Below, piece after piece: positions 33,077 to 41,048 of a stretch of DNA of 48,637 nucleotides (the stretch's first letter is position 1; the number at the start of each line of letters is the position of its first letter). This DNA comes from a virus, in the IMG/VR virus record IMGVR_UViG_3300021090_000032, positions 1 to 48,637 of that record, one strand, 5' to 3'. The translations under genes and the position numbers were made by a program. Under the pieces are notes generated by a model that saw only the letters and a list, made by a program, of their open reading frames with translations, was not told the DNA's origin and did no database searches.

Positions 33077-34351
33077 TCACCTTTTCTCGCGAGGCTTCGC
33101 TCTCCCTGAAAGAATATCCATATCGGACGATCGACTAAAGTCGATATCACTCGCCTTTAGACTTCTCTCTCGTCCTCCAGCTGCACTTCCTTCCCCAACA
33201 GCTCGCCTCACGGGCGGTCGCTCTTCACCTTCACTCCGGTCTACTTTTCCTAATGCAGCCATCAAAAGGCGTCTACGAATGGGACCAATGAGTTGATTAG
33301 CACGACCAATAAAGGTTCCAACCATCCTGGTACGATACTCACTGGAAAGTCCCGACCTACGAGCTCTGTCGAAGGTCCTTTGCATGACAAGATTAAAACG
33401 TGGATCCTCATTCATCAGTTCCTGAACTTCTTTCATGGTTTTCTCAACCACGGAATTCTTCAGGAAAGGTGACAAGACTTTATTTGGATCGAGTCCCTTT
33501 TCGATCCGCTTACGCAGAAGACGTTCGGATGTTCCCTTAACACTTCCTACAAAAGCATTCGTATCTCTCTGTTCGAGTACTCTTTCTTTTTCGATTAGTC
33601 TACGTTCTCTTTCCTCCAGCTCAGGACTTCTCTTATCTGGAGCAGTCTCGAACTCGGGGATTTGGCCTTTATGAGAGGGCCAAATGAGAGATGCAATATG
33701 TTTTGCAGAGTGTACAAGGTTCTTATCGTTTCTGGCAATACCCGTCTCAGCGACTCTTCGCAAAACGTCAGCAATGACCGGAGATGTAACCGCAGTATAG
33801 GCTTTCTCGTCCTGTTGTTGAAGAGCTGGAAGGAAGCCAGATACGAAGCGCGCGTATCCATCAGCATTCGTATCCTTAATTGCTTTGAGAACCTTCTCGT
33901 TGTTTCCAGCAAGGATTTCATGCTCAAATTCTCGGAAATCCTCATTCAATTGTGCCGACTCAGCCGCTTCTCTAGGAGTACCAAAAACTTGACTAAATGC
34001 TCCATCTCGAAGGACAGCAGAGCGAAGTGGCTTAAACTCCTTGAAGAGCTTCGGATACTTCTTCTCAACATCCTTGATAAGTTGAGATTCTCCAGTCGCC
34101 TGTAGCTCGGCTTCTTCGTCTCCTTCGTCCTCGAGATCGTCCGCCTCTTCCTCTTTCTCTTCCTTCTCGACCTCTTCTTCCTTCTTTTCATCTCCAATAC
34201 TCAGGAGATCGTCGACATTAGTATCCTTGACTTCATCTTCTTTACTCTCTCCCCCTTCTCCTCCTTCATCGAGGAGTTTATTCATATCGGAAAGAGCATC
34301 TCCGGCATCCGCAGCGAGGTCATCGCTATCTGAGACGTTATTAACAGGCAT
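33077..34351 (-). CDS. Scaffold protein, 424 aa
   Basis: ATG 34351. The first 90 residues are very acidic and disordered (KKEEEVEKEEKEEEADDLED), the middle is alpha-helical, and the C-terminus is basic (PIRRRLLMAALGK). This acidic-helical-basic layout is typical of podovirus scaffolds, and the gene immediately precedes the capsid gene in the operon. It would assemble the procapsid and leave before packaging. Confidence 0.75.
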   Translation of the reverse strand: MPVNNVSDSDDLAADAGDALSDMNKLLDEGGEGGESKEDEVKDTNVDDLLSIGDEKKEEEVEKEEKEEEADDLEDEGDEEAELQATGESQLIKDVEKKYPKLFKEFKPLRSAVLRDGAFSQVFGTPREAAESAQLNEDFREFEHEILAGNNEKVLKAIKDTNADGYARFVSGFLPALQQQDEKAYTAVTSPVIADVLRRVAETGIARNDKNLVHSAKHIASLIWPSHKGQIPEFETAPDKRSPELEERERRLIEKERVLEQRDTNAFVGSVKGTSERLLRKRIEKGLDPNKVLSPFLKNSVVEKTMKEVQELMNEDPRFNLVMQRTFDRARRSGLSSEYRTRMVGTFIGRANQLIGPIRRRLLMAALGKVDRSEGEERPPVRRAVGEGSAAGGRERSLKASDIDFSRSSDMDILSGRAKPREKR

Positions 34352-34376
34352 CTAATTATCCCTTCTCGACGAGAAC

Positions 34377-35135
34377 CTACGACGTAGGTGGCACCAACTC
34401 CAAATAGAATACGGTTAGACGAATCCTTCCCGCTCCAGGATTCGCTACTGTACAAGTGACCCGAAGCTTCGCAGCAGCAGCCTGAAAGTAGAAACCAGCA
34501 GCAGCACCAACCTTAGTGGTACCGATTGTTAGGTTCGTTGTCGCTGCCAAATAACGAGCAGCCGAGCCAGCATCTCCCAGAGCCCAGTTAGTCGTGACCG
34601 TAATCGCAGCTGTGATACGTGCGACGACGCCCAAGATGAATGAGTTAGCAGGCAACAGATTGGCAGCGGTATCCGTCGTTAGACCAACCGTTGATAGCGT
34701 AAGATCCTCTGAGATAGATTTAATTCTGGCACGAGCTAGATTCGCGGTGACGGACTCGATAGTATCTGCGAATTGAGTACCCGGTATACCCGTCTGATAT
34801 GACGCTATCAGAGTAAGGACTTGAGTAGTTCCAGTTTTTGAAACGAGCTTTGCACGAACGAACATCCCTGAAACAGCAGGAAAATCTACTGAATCTCCTT
34901 CGAGATTGACGTTAGTGAAGATTGCAACACGTCGCCACGGAGCATGTCCATTCTCCGAGACCTCAATCTCGATCGAAACCGCTGTAGGAGCAGCATCGAA
35001 GCTATATGAAATATTCACATAACTCGGAACTGCACTCTGTGCCAACTCTAGCTCTTCTGTTATGGCTCCAACTGCAATCGTGTTCAAAGCACCATTCCAG
35101 AGGGTCCGTGATCCTCCAGCTGTTATCTGACCCAT
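34377..35135 (-). CDS. Structural beta-rich protein, 252 aa
   Basis: ATG 35135 (MGQITAGGSR) has AGGAGG 8 nt upstream; ATG 35141 is too close to that site. The whole protein is strand-rich with small residues (VSIEIEVSENGHAPWRRVAIF, VLTLIASYQTG). Probably a head decoration or fibre-like virion protein. Not recognised more exactly. Confidence 0.6.
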   Translation of the reverse strand: MGQITAGGSRTLWNGALNTIAVGAITEELELAQSAVPSYVNISYSFDAAPTAVSIEIEVSENGHAPWRRVAIFTNVNLEGDSVDFPAVSGMFVRAKLVSKTGTTQVLTLIASYQTGIPGTQFADTIESVTANLARARIKSISEDLTLSTVGLTTDTAANLLPANSFILGVVARITAAITVTTNWALGDAGSAARYLAATTNLTIGTTKVGAAAGFYFQAAAAKLRVTCTVANPGAGRIRLTVFYLELVPPTS

Positions 35136-35147
35136 CTCCATATCCTC

Positions 35148-35315
35148 CTAACTCTTAAGAGCTGCAAGTACCTTCATGACATTCACAGAAGGATAATCAC
35201 AACCGATTTTTGAAGCGTGGTCACTAGCCAACTTGATTACATTGTCCTTCGTCGTTTTTCCATAAGGAGTTACGTCCAACTCCCTACCACACTTTGAACA
35301 GAACAGCTTTGCCAT
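35148..35315 (-). CDS. Small zinc-binding protein, 55 aa
   Basis: ATG 35315 has AGGAGGAATC upstream. MAKLFCSKCGREL holds a CxxC knuckle, with a single later Cys and a His (SDHASKIGCDY) completing a possible metal site. C-terminal helix VNVMKVLAALKS. It sits between two virion genes; function unknown. Confidence 0.55.
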   Translation of the reverse strand: MAKLFCSKCGRELDVTPYGKTTKDNVIKLASDHASKIGCDYPSVNVMKVLAALKS

Positions 35316-35324
35316 GATTCCTCC

Positions 35325-36074
35325 TTATGAAAATGGATAAAATCTACCGGCACCAGCTTTATAGAGCAGTAATCGCTCGTCATCAGTTAGAGCACGAGAC
35401 CAAACTCCTACCTCGTCGATACGACCTTCCTTAAAGGCTAGTACTGGATGTCTACCAATCCACAAAGGTTGTGCAACCGTATAACGCGTCGAGCCAGCCA
35501 GTGCAGCACTAATTTCTCCACCAGAAATAGTGCTACCATCAATACTAATGCGAACCTTACGATCAGAAGCATCATACCAGGTAATGATATGATGCCATCC
35601 AGCTACAAGGCCAGCTCGTATATAGTTGGCAATCACATAAGTTCCAATACCATCACTAACTAGCGTAACATAGTTCGATAAGATGTCACTAGCATTATAA
35701 ATCGAGACTACGATTGTTGCTAGACTGCTATCCGCAGTAAGTACAAACAGACCTCCAGCTCGATTAGTTGCAGCATCTGCAAAGTATTCCCACAGTGATA
35801 CCGTAAAAGATCCATCGTTTGGGGTAAGCTGAACGTTATTACGTGAAAGGTATTCATTAGCCGCTCGGACGAAGAGCGCCGCATTGTTGTTCTTTCCAGC
35901 GGCAAAGCCTACTGTAGCATTGTCAGATAGATGCTTATCACCGACACTATCATAACGAATCCCACTCTCCTCGTCAAGCTTCCAATAGGAGATGAGTTCA
36001 TTTAACAGTGTAGATGGTAGTATACTATGACTCGACTTATATCCCTTAATTCGAAGTGGAAGGAGAATTCTCAC
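35325..36074 (-). CDS. LamG-type (concanavalin A-like) virion protein, 249 aa
   Basis: GTG 36074 is chosen because it follows the upstream stop by 4 nt; an ATG at 36158 would overlap that gene by 80 nt. The core reads ISYWKLDEESG, FTVSLWEYFADAATN, GWHHIITWYDASDRKVRISIDG, IGRHPVLAFKEGRIDEVGVW and a final ALTDDERLLLY helix, the classic LamG/laminin-G pattern. Such domains bind glycans and are frequent on phage heads and fibres. Confidence 0.75.
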   Translation of the reverse strand: MRILLPLRIKGYKSSHSILPSTLLNELISYWKLDEESGIRYDSVGDKHLSDNATVGFAAGKNNNAALFVRAANEYLSRNNVQLTPNDGSFTVSLWEYFADAATNRAGGLFVLTADSSLATIVVSIYNASDILSNYVTLVSDGIGTYVIANYIRAGLVAGWHHIITWYDASDRKVRISIDGSTISGGEISAALAGSTRYTVAQPLWIGRHPVLAFKEGRIDEVGVWSRALTDDERLLLYKAGAGRFYPFS

Positions 36075-36078
36075 GTGA

Positions 36079-36420
36079 CTAACCTCGCAGAATGTATCCC
36101 TCGGCAACGACATGAACTGAAGGACCAGCAGCTGCAGGCTTAATAATGAGATCTTCACCCTTTGTAAGCTTCAAACCTTCTATAAGTTGGAGAGAAACTT
36201 GAGCATTTGCAGCTAGGCTAGCAGCTAAACTAAGAGCCTTAACTGCTCCGCTTACATCCCCAACATAAAGAAGCTGTGCAGCGGGTGTCAATCCAGTCAC
36301 GACAACTGACGTGACAACAAGTTGTTCCTCAGCAATAGCCGCTTTCAGTGTCTTGGTTGCATCTCCGGCAGCAAGCGTTGCCTGGACACAAAATCTTTGC
36401 TCGGATTCAAAGTTTAGCAT
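36079..36420 (-). CDS. Small virion protein, 113 aa
   Basis: ATG 36420 overlaps the portal stop region. Ala/Val-rich beta protein (EQLVVTSVVVTGLTPAAQLL, ALSLAASLAANAQVSLQLIEG). Composition is of a decoration or head-vertex protein. It lies directly below the portal gene. Not recognised. Confidence 0.6.
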   Translation of the reverse strand: MLNFESEQRFCVQATLAAGDATKTLKAAIAEEQLVVTSVVVTGLTPAAQLLYVGDVSGAVKALSLAASLAANAQVSLQLIEGLKLTKGEDLIIKPAAAGPSVHVVAEGYILRG

Positions 36421-38726
36421 TACGCTCCCCCCGTCGATTCCACCGCACCCGATTTCTCTGCTTGTCCACCCTTCTTAGGGGGCGCCGTCTGAGCTGCCTG
36501 AGCCGCAGCATTAGCCTGCTGTTGCATCATAATCTGTTCAAGGATCATCATGTGCATCTGTAGATGCTCCATGACCATAGCCCAACCTTGGGGATTAATT
36601 TCCTTGGTCTTTCGTCCATTCTCACTCGATGCCCATGACCTAAGCGTCGTTGCATGAATCTCATGGTTATCAAGATCAGGATCAACTTGAACCATCTGTC
36701 CGATAAGGATATTGTTAATCTCCCAAAGTTGGTACTCACGATCATCCTCACCTGGAATCTTGAAGTTATTCATACCGATAAGGATTCTTGTAGCTTCTGA
36801 CATATTTTCTGGCGTAAACATCCACTCAAAGAGCTGTGGGATGCCAGTCTGGAGCAACTCCATCATGACACCACGCTTCTGCTCGGTAGAAAGTGGGAAG
36901 CCTTCATCATTCTCAGGACGGACACGACCAACATTTCCATCATCAATATCAGCGAGCTTGATATACACGTTCGTGAAGCCTTTTCCAGCCTCCTTAACGA
37001 ACTTAACATCCTCTCCCTGAAATATCATATGGAGACGCATCTCATTCACGGCCTTCTTCATTACTTTCGACCAAGTGAGAGTAAGAAGGAACCACGTGAC
37101 GGAGAGGCGTTGAAGTGCTGACTGCTTCATCTGTCGGTATTCATCGGCAGTTCTTGAGCTTCCAGAAGGAAGGGGTCCTCCGTGGATACCGGGGAAGTCT
37201 CCTGTAACAAATTGACCATATTGTTCAAGAGACTGACGGAATATTTCGATATTATCGGAAAGAGTTGTAGCTTTACCCTCAAAGAAGCCAGCGTCCAGTC
37301 CCATTCCGGCAGGACGCTTTGCGGCATAGACATTTCCTGGAGCTTTTGTCGCTTCCGCATACTTCTTAAAGTTAAGAACGCTTGGATCGGCAAAACGATC
37401 GGGAATTCCGAACAAGATGTGTTCCAGTGTCAGCTGGACCACATCATTTGTCATATCCTGAATCGGAATCTCAACCTTACCTAGAGGATCTCCGTGGATA
37501 TGTTCTGCATACGGATCAAAAACTATCGTCCAGTGCTCATCTACATTCTCATTAAAGGCTTCAACGAACTCTCCATCTACGAAGGTAACCTGTACACCCT
37601 TCTTAAACTTCGCTCGAAGGGAATCAGCAATGGCTCCCTCAATAAGATTGAAAGTCCATGGACGGAACCAACAACGTTCAAGAGTTTTTTGATCCTGATC
37701 GGTTATTCCACCCTCTCCTGCTCGTCTCGCAGTTCTCGCGGTATCTGCTGTGCCCGATTGAGCAGGAGATCCGGAGTTTATATCGAGATGTTGAAAGATT
37801 TGCTTCAACTGAGCCCAATGATGCTCAGTTTCAAGAATGAGGTATCCAGCTTGCTCAAGGGATTTTACATTATAAGGTACACGTAGGTGTCTTGGACCAT
37901 AAACTTCTATCTTCTCACGACCACGAGGAATTTCGTTAATTGTGGCTATTACAGGAATTGGCTCAATAGAAGAACTTTGTATAGCTTCAACCCCACACGT
38001 AGGGCAGATGCTGTTCGGGGTCTGAACAGGAAGCTCTTCCGTACATTCTGGACAATAAGCTTCCGACATTTCCTGATCTATCGTCTTATACGTCCTTCTC
38101 TCGATCGTACCATACTTTTCTTCGTCATAGACATACGTATTGTAGTACGCGACGAAGGGTTGGTTCCAACGGGTATAGACAGCACGGAGATGGAGGAGTC
38201 GGGCTTCATTGTCGTCAGCAATGAACTCAGAAGCGATAGAATACGTCTTTGCTGTAGTAATATCCTGTGGATCTTCTGCATCCTCGGGATAGAATCGAAC
38301 CTTTGGGGTCTCTGACGAGATTGCTGATGCAATAGATTCTCCATGTGCTCTGTAGACATTAACAATCTTTGATCCGATATAGGTATCTTCAAGCTCTCCA
38401 GCAGCACGGATTACTCCAGTGGCAGACCGAAACTCCCTCAAGTCCGGATCATATACGACGTCTTGCAGACCACGCCAATAGTTCTCGTACATCTGCCAAA
38501 TTGGAACCATCTTTTCACGAATATCGTCATCTGGCTTTGTGATAGTAGTCAAGATGGTTTTAAGGGCAGTCTTTTCCTCATCAGTTAGATTAATCGCCTG
38601 ACCTATAGCAGTAGTTGCAGTAGGAGGAACTATAGACTGATCTGGAGGAGGAGGCATCATAGCATCCGGAGGAGGCATACCTTCCCCCTCCTCCATCATA
38701 GCAGCGTTAATCGAGTCGATACCCAT
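36420..38726 (-). CDS. Portal protein with zinc-finger insertion, 768 aa
   Basis: ATG 38726. Long P22-like portal: Met/Pro-rich N-terminal tail, IWQMYENYWRGLQDV, GSKIVNVYRAHGESIASAIS, a central mixed domain, SGSSRTADEYRQMKQSALQR in the stem/crown helices, and a Gln/Ala-rich helical C-terminus (MMQQQANAAAQAAQ), the barrel-like end seen in podovirus portals. Near residue 230, YCPECTEELPVQTPN is followed by CPTCG, a CxxC-x11-CxxC zinc ribbon not typical of portals. Palindrome copy 5 encodes the loop of that ribbon. It would anchor packaging at one vertex. Confidence 0.8.
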   Translation of the reverse strand: MGIDSINAAMMEEGEGMPPPDAMMPPPPDQSIVPPTATTAIGQAINLTDEEKTALKTILTTITKPDDDIREKMVPIWQMYENYWRGLQDVVYDPDLREFRSATGVIRAAGELEDTYIGSKIVNVYRAHGESIASAISSETPKVRFYPEDAEDPQDITTAKTYSIASEFIADDNEARLLHLRAVYTRWNQPFVAYYNTYVYDEEKYGTIERRTYKTIDQEMSEAYCPECTEELPVQTPNSICPTCGVEAIQSSSIEPIPVIATINEIPRGREKIEVYGPRHLRVPYNVKSLEQAGYLILETEHHWAQLKQIFQHLDINSGSPAQSGTADTARTARRAGEGGITDQDQKTLERCWFRPWTFNLIEGAIADSLRAKFKKGVQVTFVDGEFVEAFNENVDEHWTIVFDPYAEHIHGDPLGKVEIPIQDMTNDVVQLTLEHILFGIPDRFADPSVLNFKKYAEATKAPGNVYAAKRPAGMGLDAGFFEGKATTLSDNIEIFRQSLEQYGQFVTGDFPGIHGGPLPSGSSRTADEYRQMKQSALQRLSVTWFLLTLTWSKVMKKAVNEMRLHMIFQGEDVKFVKEAGKGFTNVYIKLADIDDGNVGRVRPENDEGFPLSTEQKRGVMMELLQTGIPQLFEWMFTPENMSEATRILIGMNNFKIPGEDDREYQLWEINNILIGQMVQVDPDLDNHEIHATTLRSWASSENGRKTKEINPQGWAMVMEHLQMHMMILEQIMMQQQANAAAQAAQTAPPKKGGQAEKSGAVESTGGA
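38012..38029 (+). repeat. Dispersed palindrome copy 5 (one mismatch)
   Basis: GTTCG GGGTC TGAACAGG, with G in place of A at the fifth position. It lies in mid-portal, encoding PVQTPN of the zinc-ribbon loop. The only copy well inside a gene. Confidence 0.65.
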
Positions 38727-38735
38727 TTAATTCTC

Positions 38736-39317
38736 TTAGAACGCGTAGGTAAATTGGACAAGACCTTCGAGCTTGAGCCCCGGCTTCTTTTCTAGAAAGC
38801 CTCCAACCGACAGATGACCGCCAGCCTTGACGGCCACTCCAGCTCTAACCTCACCGTTAAGATTTACATTGAAGAACATCCCATTCTTGCCACCACTATT
38901 AGCGAAGACAGTCTCGAGTGCTTCTTGAAGGCGAGGATCTGAGAACTTACGTACCTCGACTATGCTGGAGAGAGTCGGAGCAAGACCCGTAAGCCCCTGC
39001 GCTTGCTTCTCAAGGTTTGGAAGTATCTCATTATAGAGGATACCCCCATCATCGAAGTAATCCTTAGGAGACTCAGCTAGTTTGTCCCCAAAGGACTTCT
39101 CTAGACCAAAGATGGAGAAAATTCCGGAAGTCTCCTTCACTAGCCATAGACGTAGAGCTAGAACTGCTCCAACGAACATAGCAGCTCCAAGAGCCTTATA
39201 ATTTGTTATAGGCCCCGCCTCTAGCATCGTCGATGCCGCACCTACTGCACCACCTAGAGCGACAACTATTGCACCAGTGACATACTTCCGAATAGTAGCT
39301 AGCGTTTGACTTTCCAT
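38736..39317 (-). CDS. Membrane protein with two N-terminal helices, holin candidate, 193 aa
   Basis: ATG 39317 shares its A with the lipoprotein stop (TAATG). Two hydrophobic helices near residues 12-31 (YVTGAIVVALGGAVGAA) and 43-60 (LGAAMFVGAVLALRLWL) are followed by a soluble part and a strand-alternating end (GEVRAGVAVKAGGHLSVGG) finishing in YAF. The N-terminus fits a two-helix holin; the aromatic C-terminal end resembles outer-membrane beta-strand signals. It lies just above the portal gene. Confidence 0.5.
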   Translation of the reverse strand: MESQTLATIRKYVTGAIVVALGGAVGAASTMLEAGPITNYKALGAAMFVGAVLALRLWLVKETSGIFSIFGLEKSFGDKLAESPKDYFDDGGILYNEILPNLEKQAQGLTGLAPTLSSIVEVRKFSDPRLQEALETVFANSGGKNGMFFNVNLNGEVRAGVAVKAGGHLSVGGFLEKKPGLKLEGLVQFTYAF

Positions 39318-40471
39318 TAACTTACCCCTCTTGAACAGTTCGTGCCATCAGTCGCGCAGACCTCGATCCATCCCGGAGTGCACCGCGCCTGGAAGGGTTG
39401 AATCGGATTGACCTCGGGCTCTCCGTTCTCGCATCGGAAGAGAGGGACGGCATTTGCATAGTTTCCAATACCCCATCCCTCGCACGCGCGGCGCTCGTCA
39501 CACTTGAAGTTATCCTTGCCCTCCTCACAGTCGAGGCGCGCGGGGCAGAACTGACGAGCGAAGCCAACCGCATTGCAGTAGCCGACGACGGGAACTCCGG
39601 CCCAGGTGACGGTCTCCCCGTTGGAGAAGAGGGGTGTCACGTCCCACCACTTGTTTCTGAACTGAAGATTCCATTTGCTCACCTTCGGCGTCAGTGGAGC
39701 AGAGCATCCGGCGGTGACCGGCGGGGTGGTCGGTGGCGGCTGGCTCGGAGGAGGAGCACCGATCGAGTGGCAGCCCATAAAGCGTCCGCGCCCAGAGCCT
39801 GTCCAGCTTCCGTCCTTGAAGTAGCAGGCGTGGTTCTCCTCCGCCAGGCCATCGGACCGCACGCCGAACACGGCCTCAACCCCGCCGATCCAGCAACGCC
39901 CGGTAGAGGCATATAGTTCTACCGCGAGCGCCTTGTTGTTTGCAACGCAGTCAGAGCCGAGGCGCCCTAGCTTGGTCGTCGCAGCCAGAACTGCACCACC
40001 AAACTGCTCACCGGAACAGGGGACAGCGACAAGATCCGCCTCCCTCATACAGTCTGCAGGCGTCGGCGGAGTTGGGGGAGTTGGCGGGGTAGGCGGTGGC
40101 TCCGGCTTCGCGGGACACGATGCTGGATTAAATGTGGCGAACGTGCCGATAACTCCACCATCAGCGTTGTAGATTGCACAGACATATGTTGGCATCTCTC
40201 CCGGTCGCTGTTGCCAGCATGCATATGTCTGAGTCTCACACTTTGGATCGGGAATCGTGATAGCACAATCACTGATTAGATACTCACCCTGAGCCCCCTT
40301 ACAAGCTTCCGTCCAAGGCTCACCAGATGCACACTCTGTATTCACATCGCTAAGCAGCTTGCTACAGTCTGTTGGAGGAGTAGGAGGATTGGCAGGAGGA
40401 TTGATTGGAGGAATTGATATGCCACATCCAATAACGACAGCACAAATGAGAATAAGGAGATAGTAACGCAT
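39317..40471 (-). CDS. Cys-rich, Pro-rich lipoprotein, 384 aa
   Basis: ATG 40471 is coupled to the upstream stop. A lipoprotein signal (MRYYLLILICAVVIGC) ends in the lipobox VIGC, so the mature protein starts at Cys16. Two Pro-Thr linkers (PPTPPTPPT near 130, PPPSQPPPTTPP near 240) separate three Cys-rich globular segments with about 28 Cys, probably disulphide-bonded outside the cytoplasm. Base composition climbs to high GC over 39350-40060. It might be a giant outer spanin-like or a surface-exposed moron (superinfection exclusion); neither is proven. Confidence 0.6.
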   Translation of the reverse strand: MRYYLLILICAVVIGCGISIPPINPPANPPTPPTDCSKLLSDVNTECASGEPWTEACKGAQGEYLISDCAITIPDPKCETQTYACWQQRPGEMPTYVCAIYNADGGVIGTFATFNPASCPAKPEPPPTPPTPPTPPTPADCMREADLVAVPCSGEQFGGAVLAATTKLGRLGSDCVANNKALAVELYASTGRCWIGGVEAVFGVRSDGLAEENHACYFKDGSWTGSGRGRFMGCHSIGAPPPSQPPPTTPPVTAGCSAPLTPKVSKWNLQFRNKWWDVTPLFSNGETVTWAGVPVVGYCNAVGFARQFCPARLDCEEGKDNFKCDERRACEGWGIGNYANAVPLFRCENGEPEVNPIQPFQARCTPGWIEVCATDGTNCSRGVS

Positions 40472-40740
40472 TACTTTCCCTTTCTTAATTCTTTATTCTG
40501 CTCAATGATATCTTGCCGATATCCTCTTACTTCAAGTGTAAGTTCTTGTAGAGCAGCTAAAACACTAACTTGTTCGGTAGATATTCTTACCTGCTTCGAC
40601 TTGATCTCAGATATTTCCTCCTTGAGGGAGACATATAGATATCCTGCGCTTAACGTGAAAACAACTATGAGTAAACGAGCCATAGCACATGGAACTTGTA
40701 TAGAAAGCTCCTTGATAAATCTAGAGAAGAACTGTATCAT
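40471..40740 (-). CDS. Inner-membrane coiled-coil protein, possible spanin component, 89 aa
   Basis: ATG 40740 overlaps the previous gene (ATGA type). One transmembrane segment (MARLLIVVFTLSAGYLYVSL) is followed by a charged coiled coil to the end (KEEISEIKSKQVRISTEQ; RQDIIEQNKELRKGK). This is the layout of an inner-membrane spanin, and a lipoprotein gene follows immediately. The usual spanin pair is smaller on the lipoprotein side, so the role is tentative. Confidence 0.5.
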   Translation of the reverse strand: MIQFFSRFIKELSIQVPCAMARLLIVVFTLSAGYLYVSLKEEISEIKSKQVRISTEQVSVLAALQELTLEVRGYRQDIIEQNKELRKGK

Positions 40741-41048
40741 TCTGCCTTCTTATGTTGTTCACGTAAAATCTGGGTTGCTCGCGTCTTCATCATGCTGAGG
40801 GGATGACTTCTTCTCTGTATAGGCTTGAACGTAGATAGATCAACTTCCTCTCCTCCGGACTGAGCACTCACATCGAAAGCTTGATAGAGACGAATCTGTT
40901 CTTGCAGAGAAGCAACGACGCTCCGCTCATGAATCAAGTCCTCCTGCAACTGAGTAATCAGACGCTCAGTGGCCGCGGTAGCGAGGGTGACGTCCTGAGA
41001 TGGTACGGCCCGGTCGTCTCGAAACAACATCCGAAGAATTTTCATCAT
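40737..41048 (-). CDS. Hypothetical coiled-coil protein, 103 aa
   Basis: ATG 41048 lies 83 nt inside the terminase gene in another frame; ATG 41045 is the next codon. Central helix (TERLITQLQEDLIHERSVVASLQEQIRLYQ) is a strong coiled coil; the tail is basic. Not recognised. Position between terminase and a membrane protein suggests a packaging or lysis accessory. Confidence 0.5.
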   Translation of the reverse strand: MMKILRMLFRDDRAVPSQDVTLATAATERLITQLQEDLIHERSVVASLQEQIRLYQAFDVSAQSGGEEVDLSTFKPIQRRSHPLSMMKTRATQILREQHKKAE

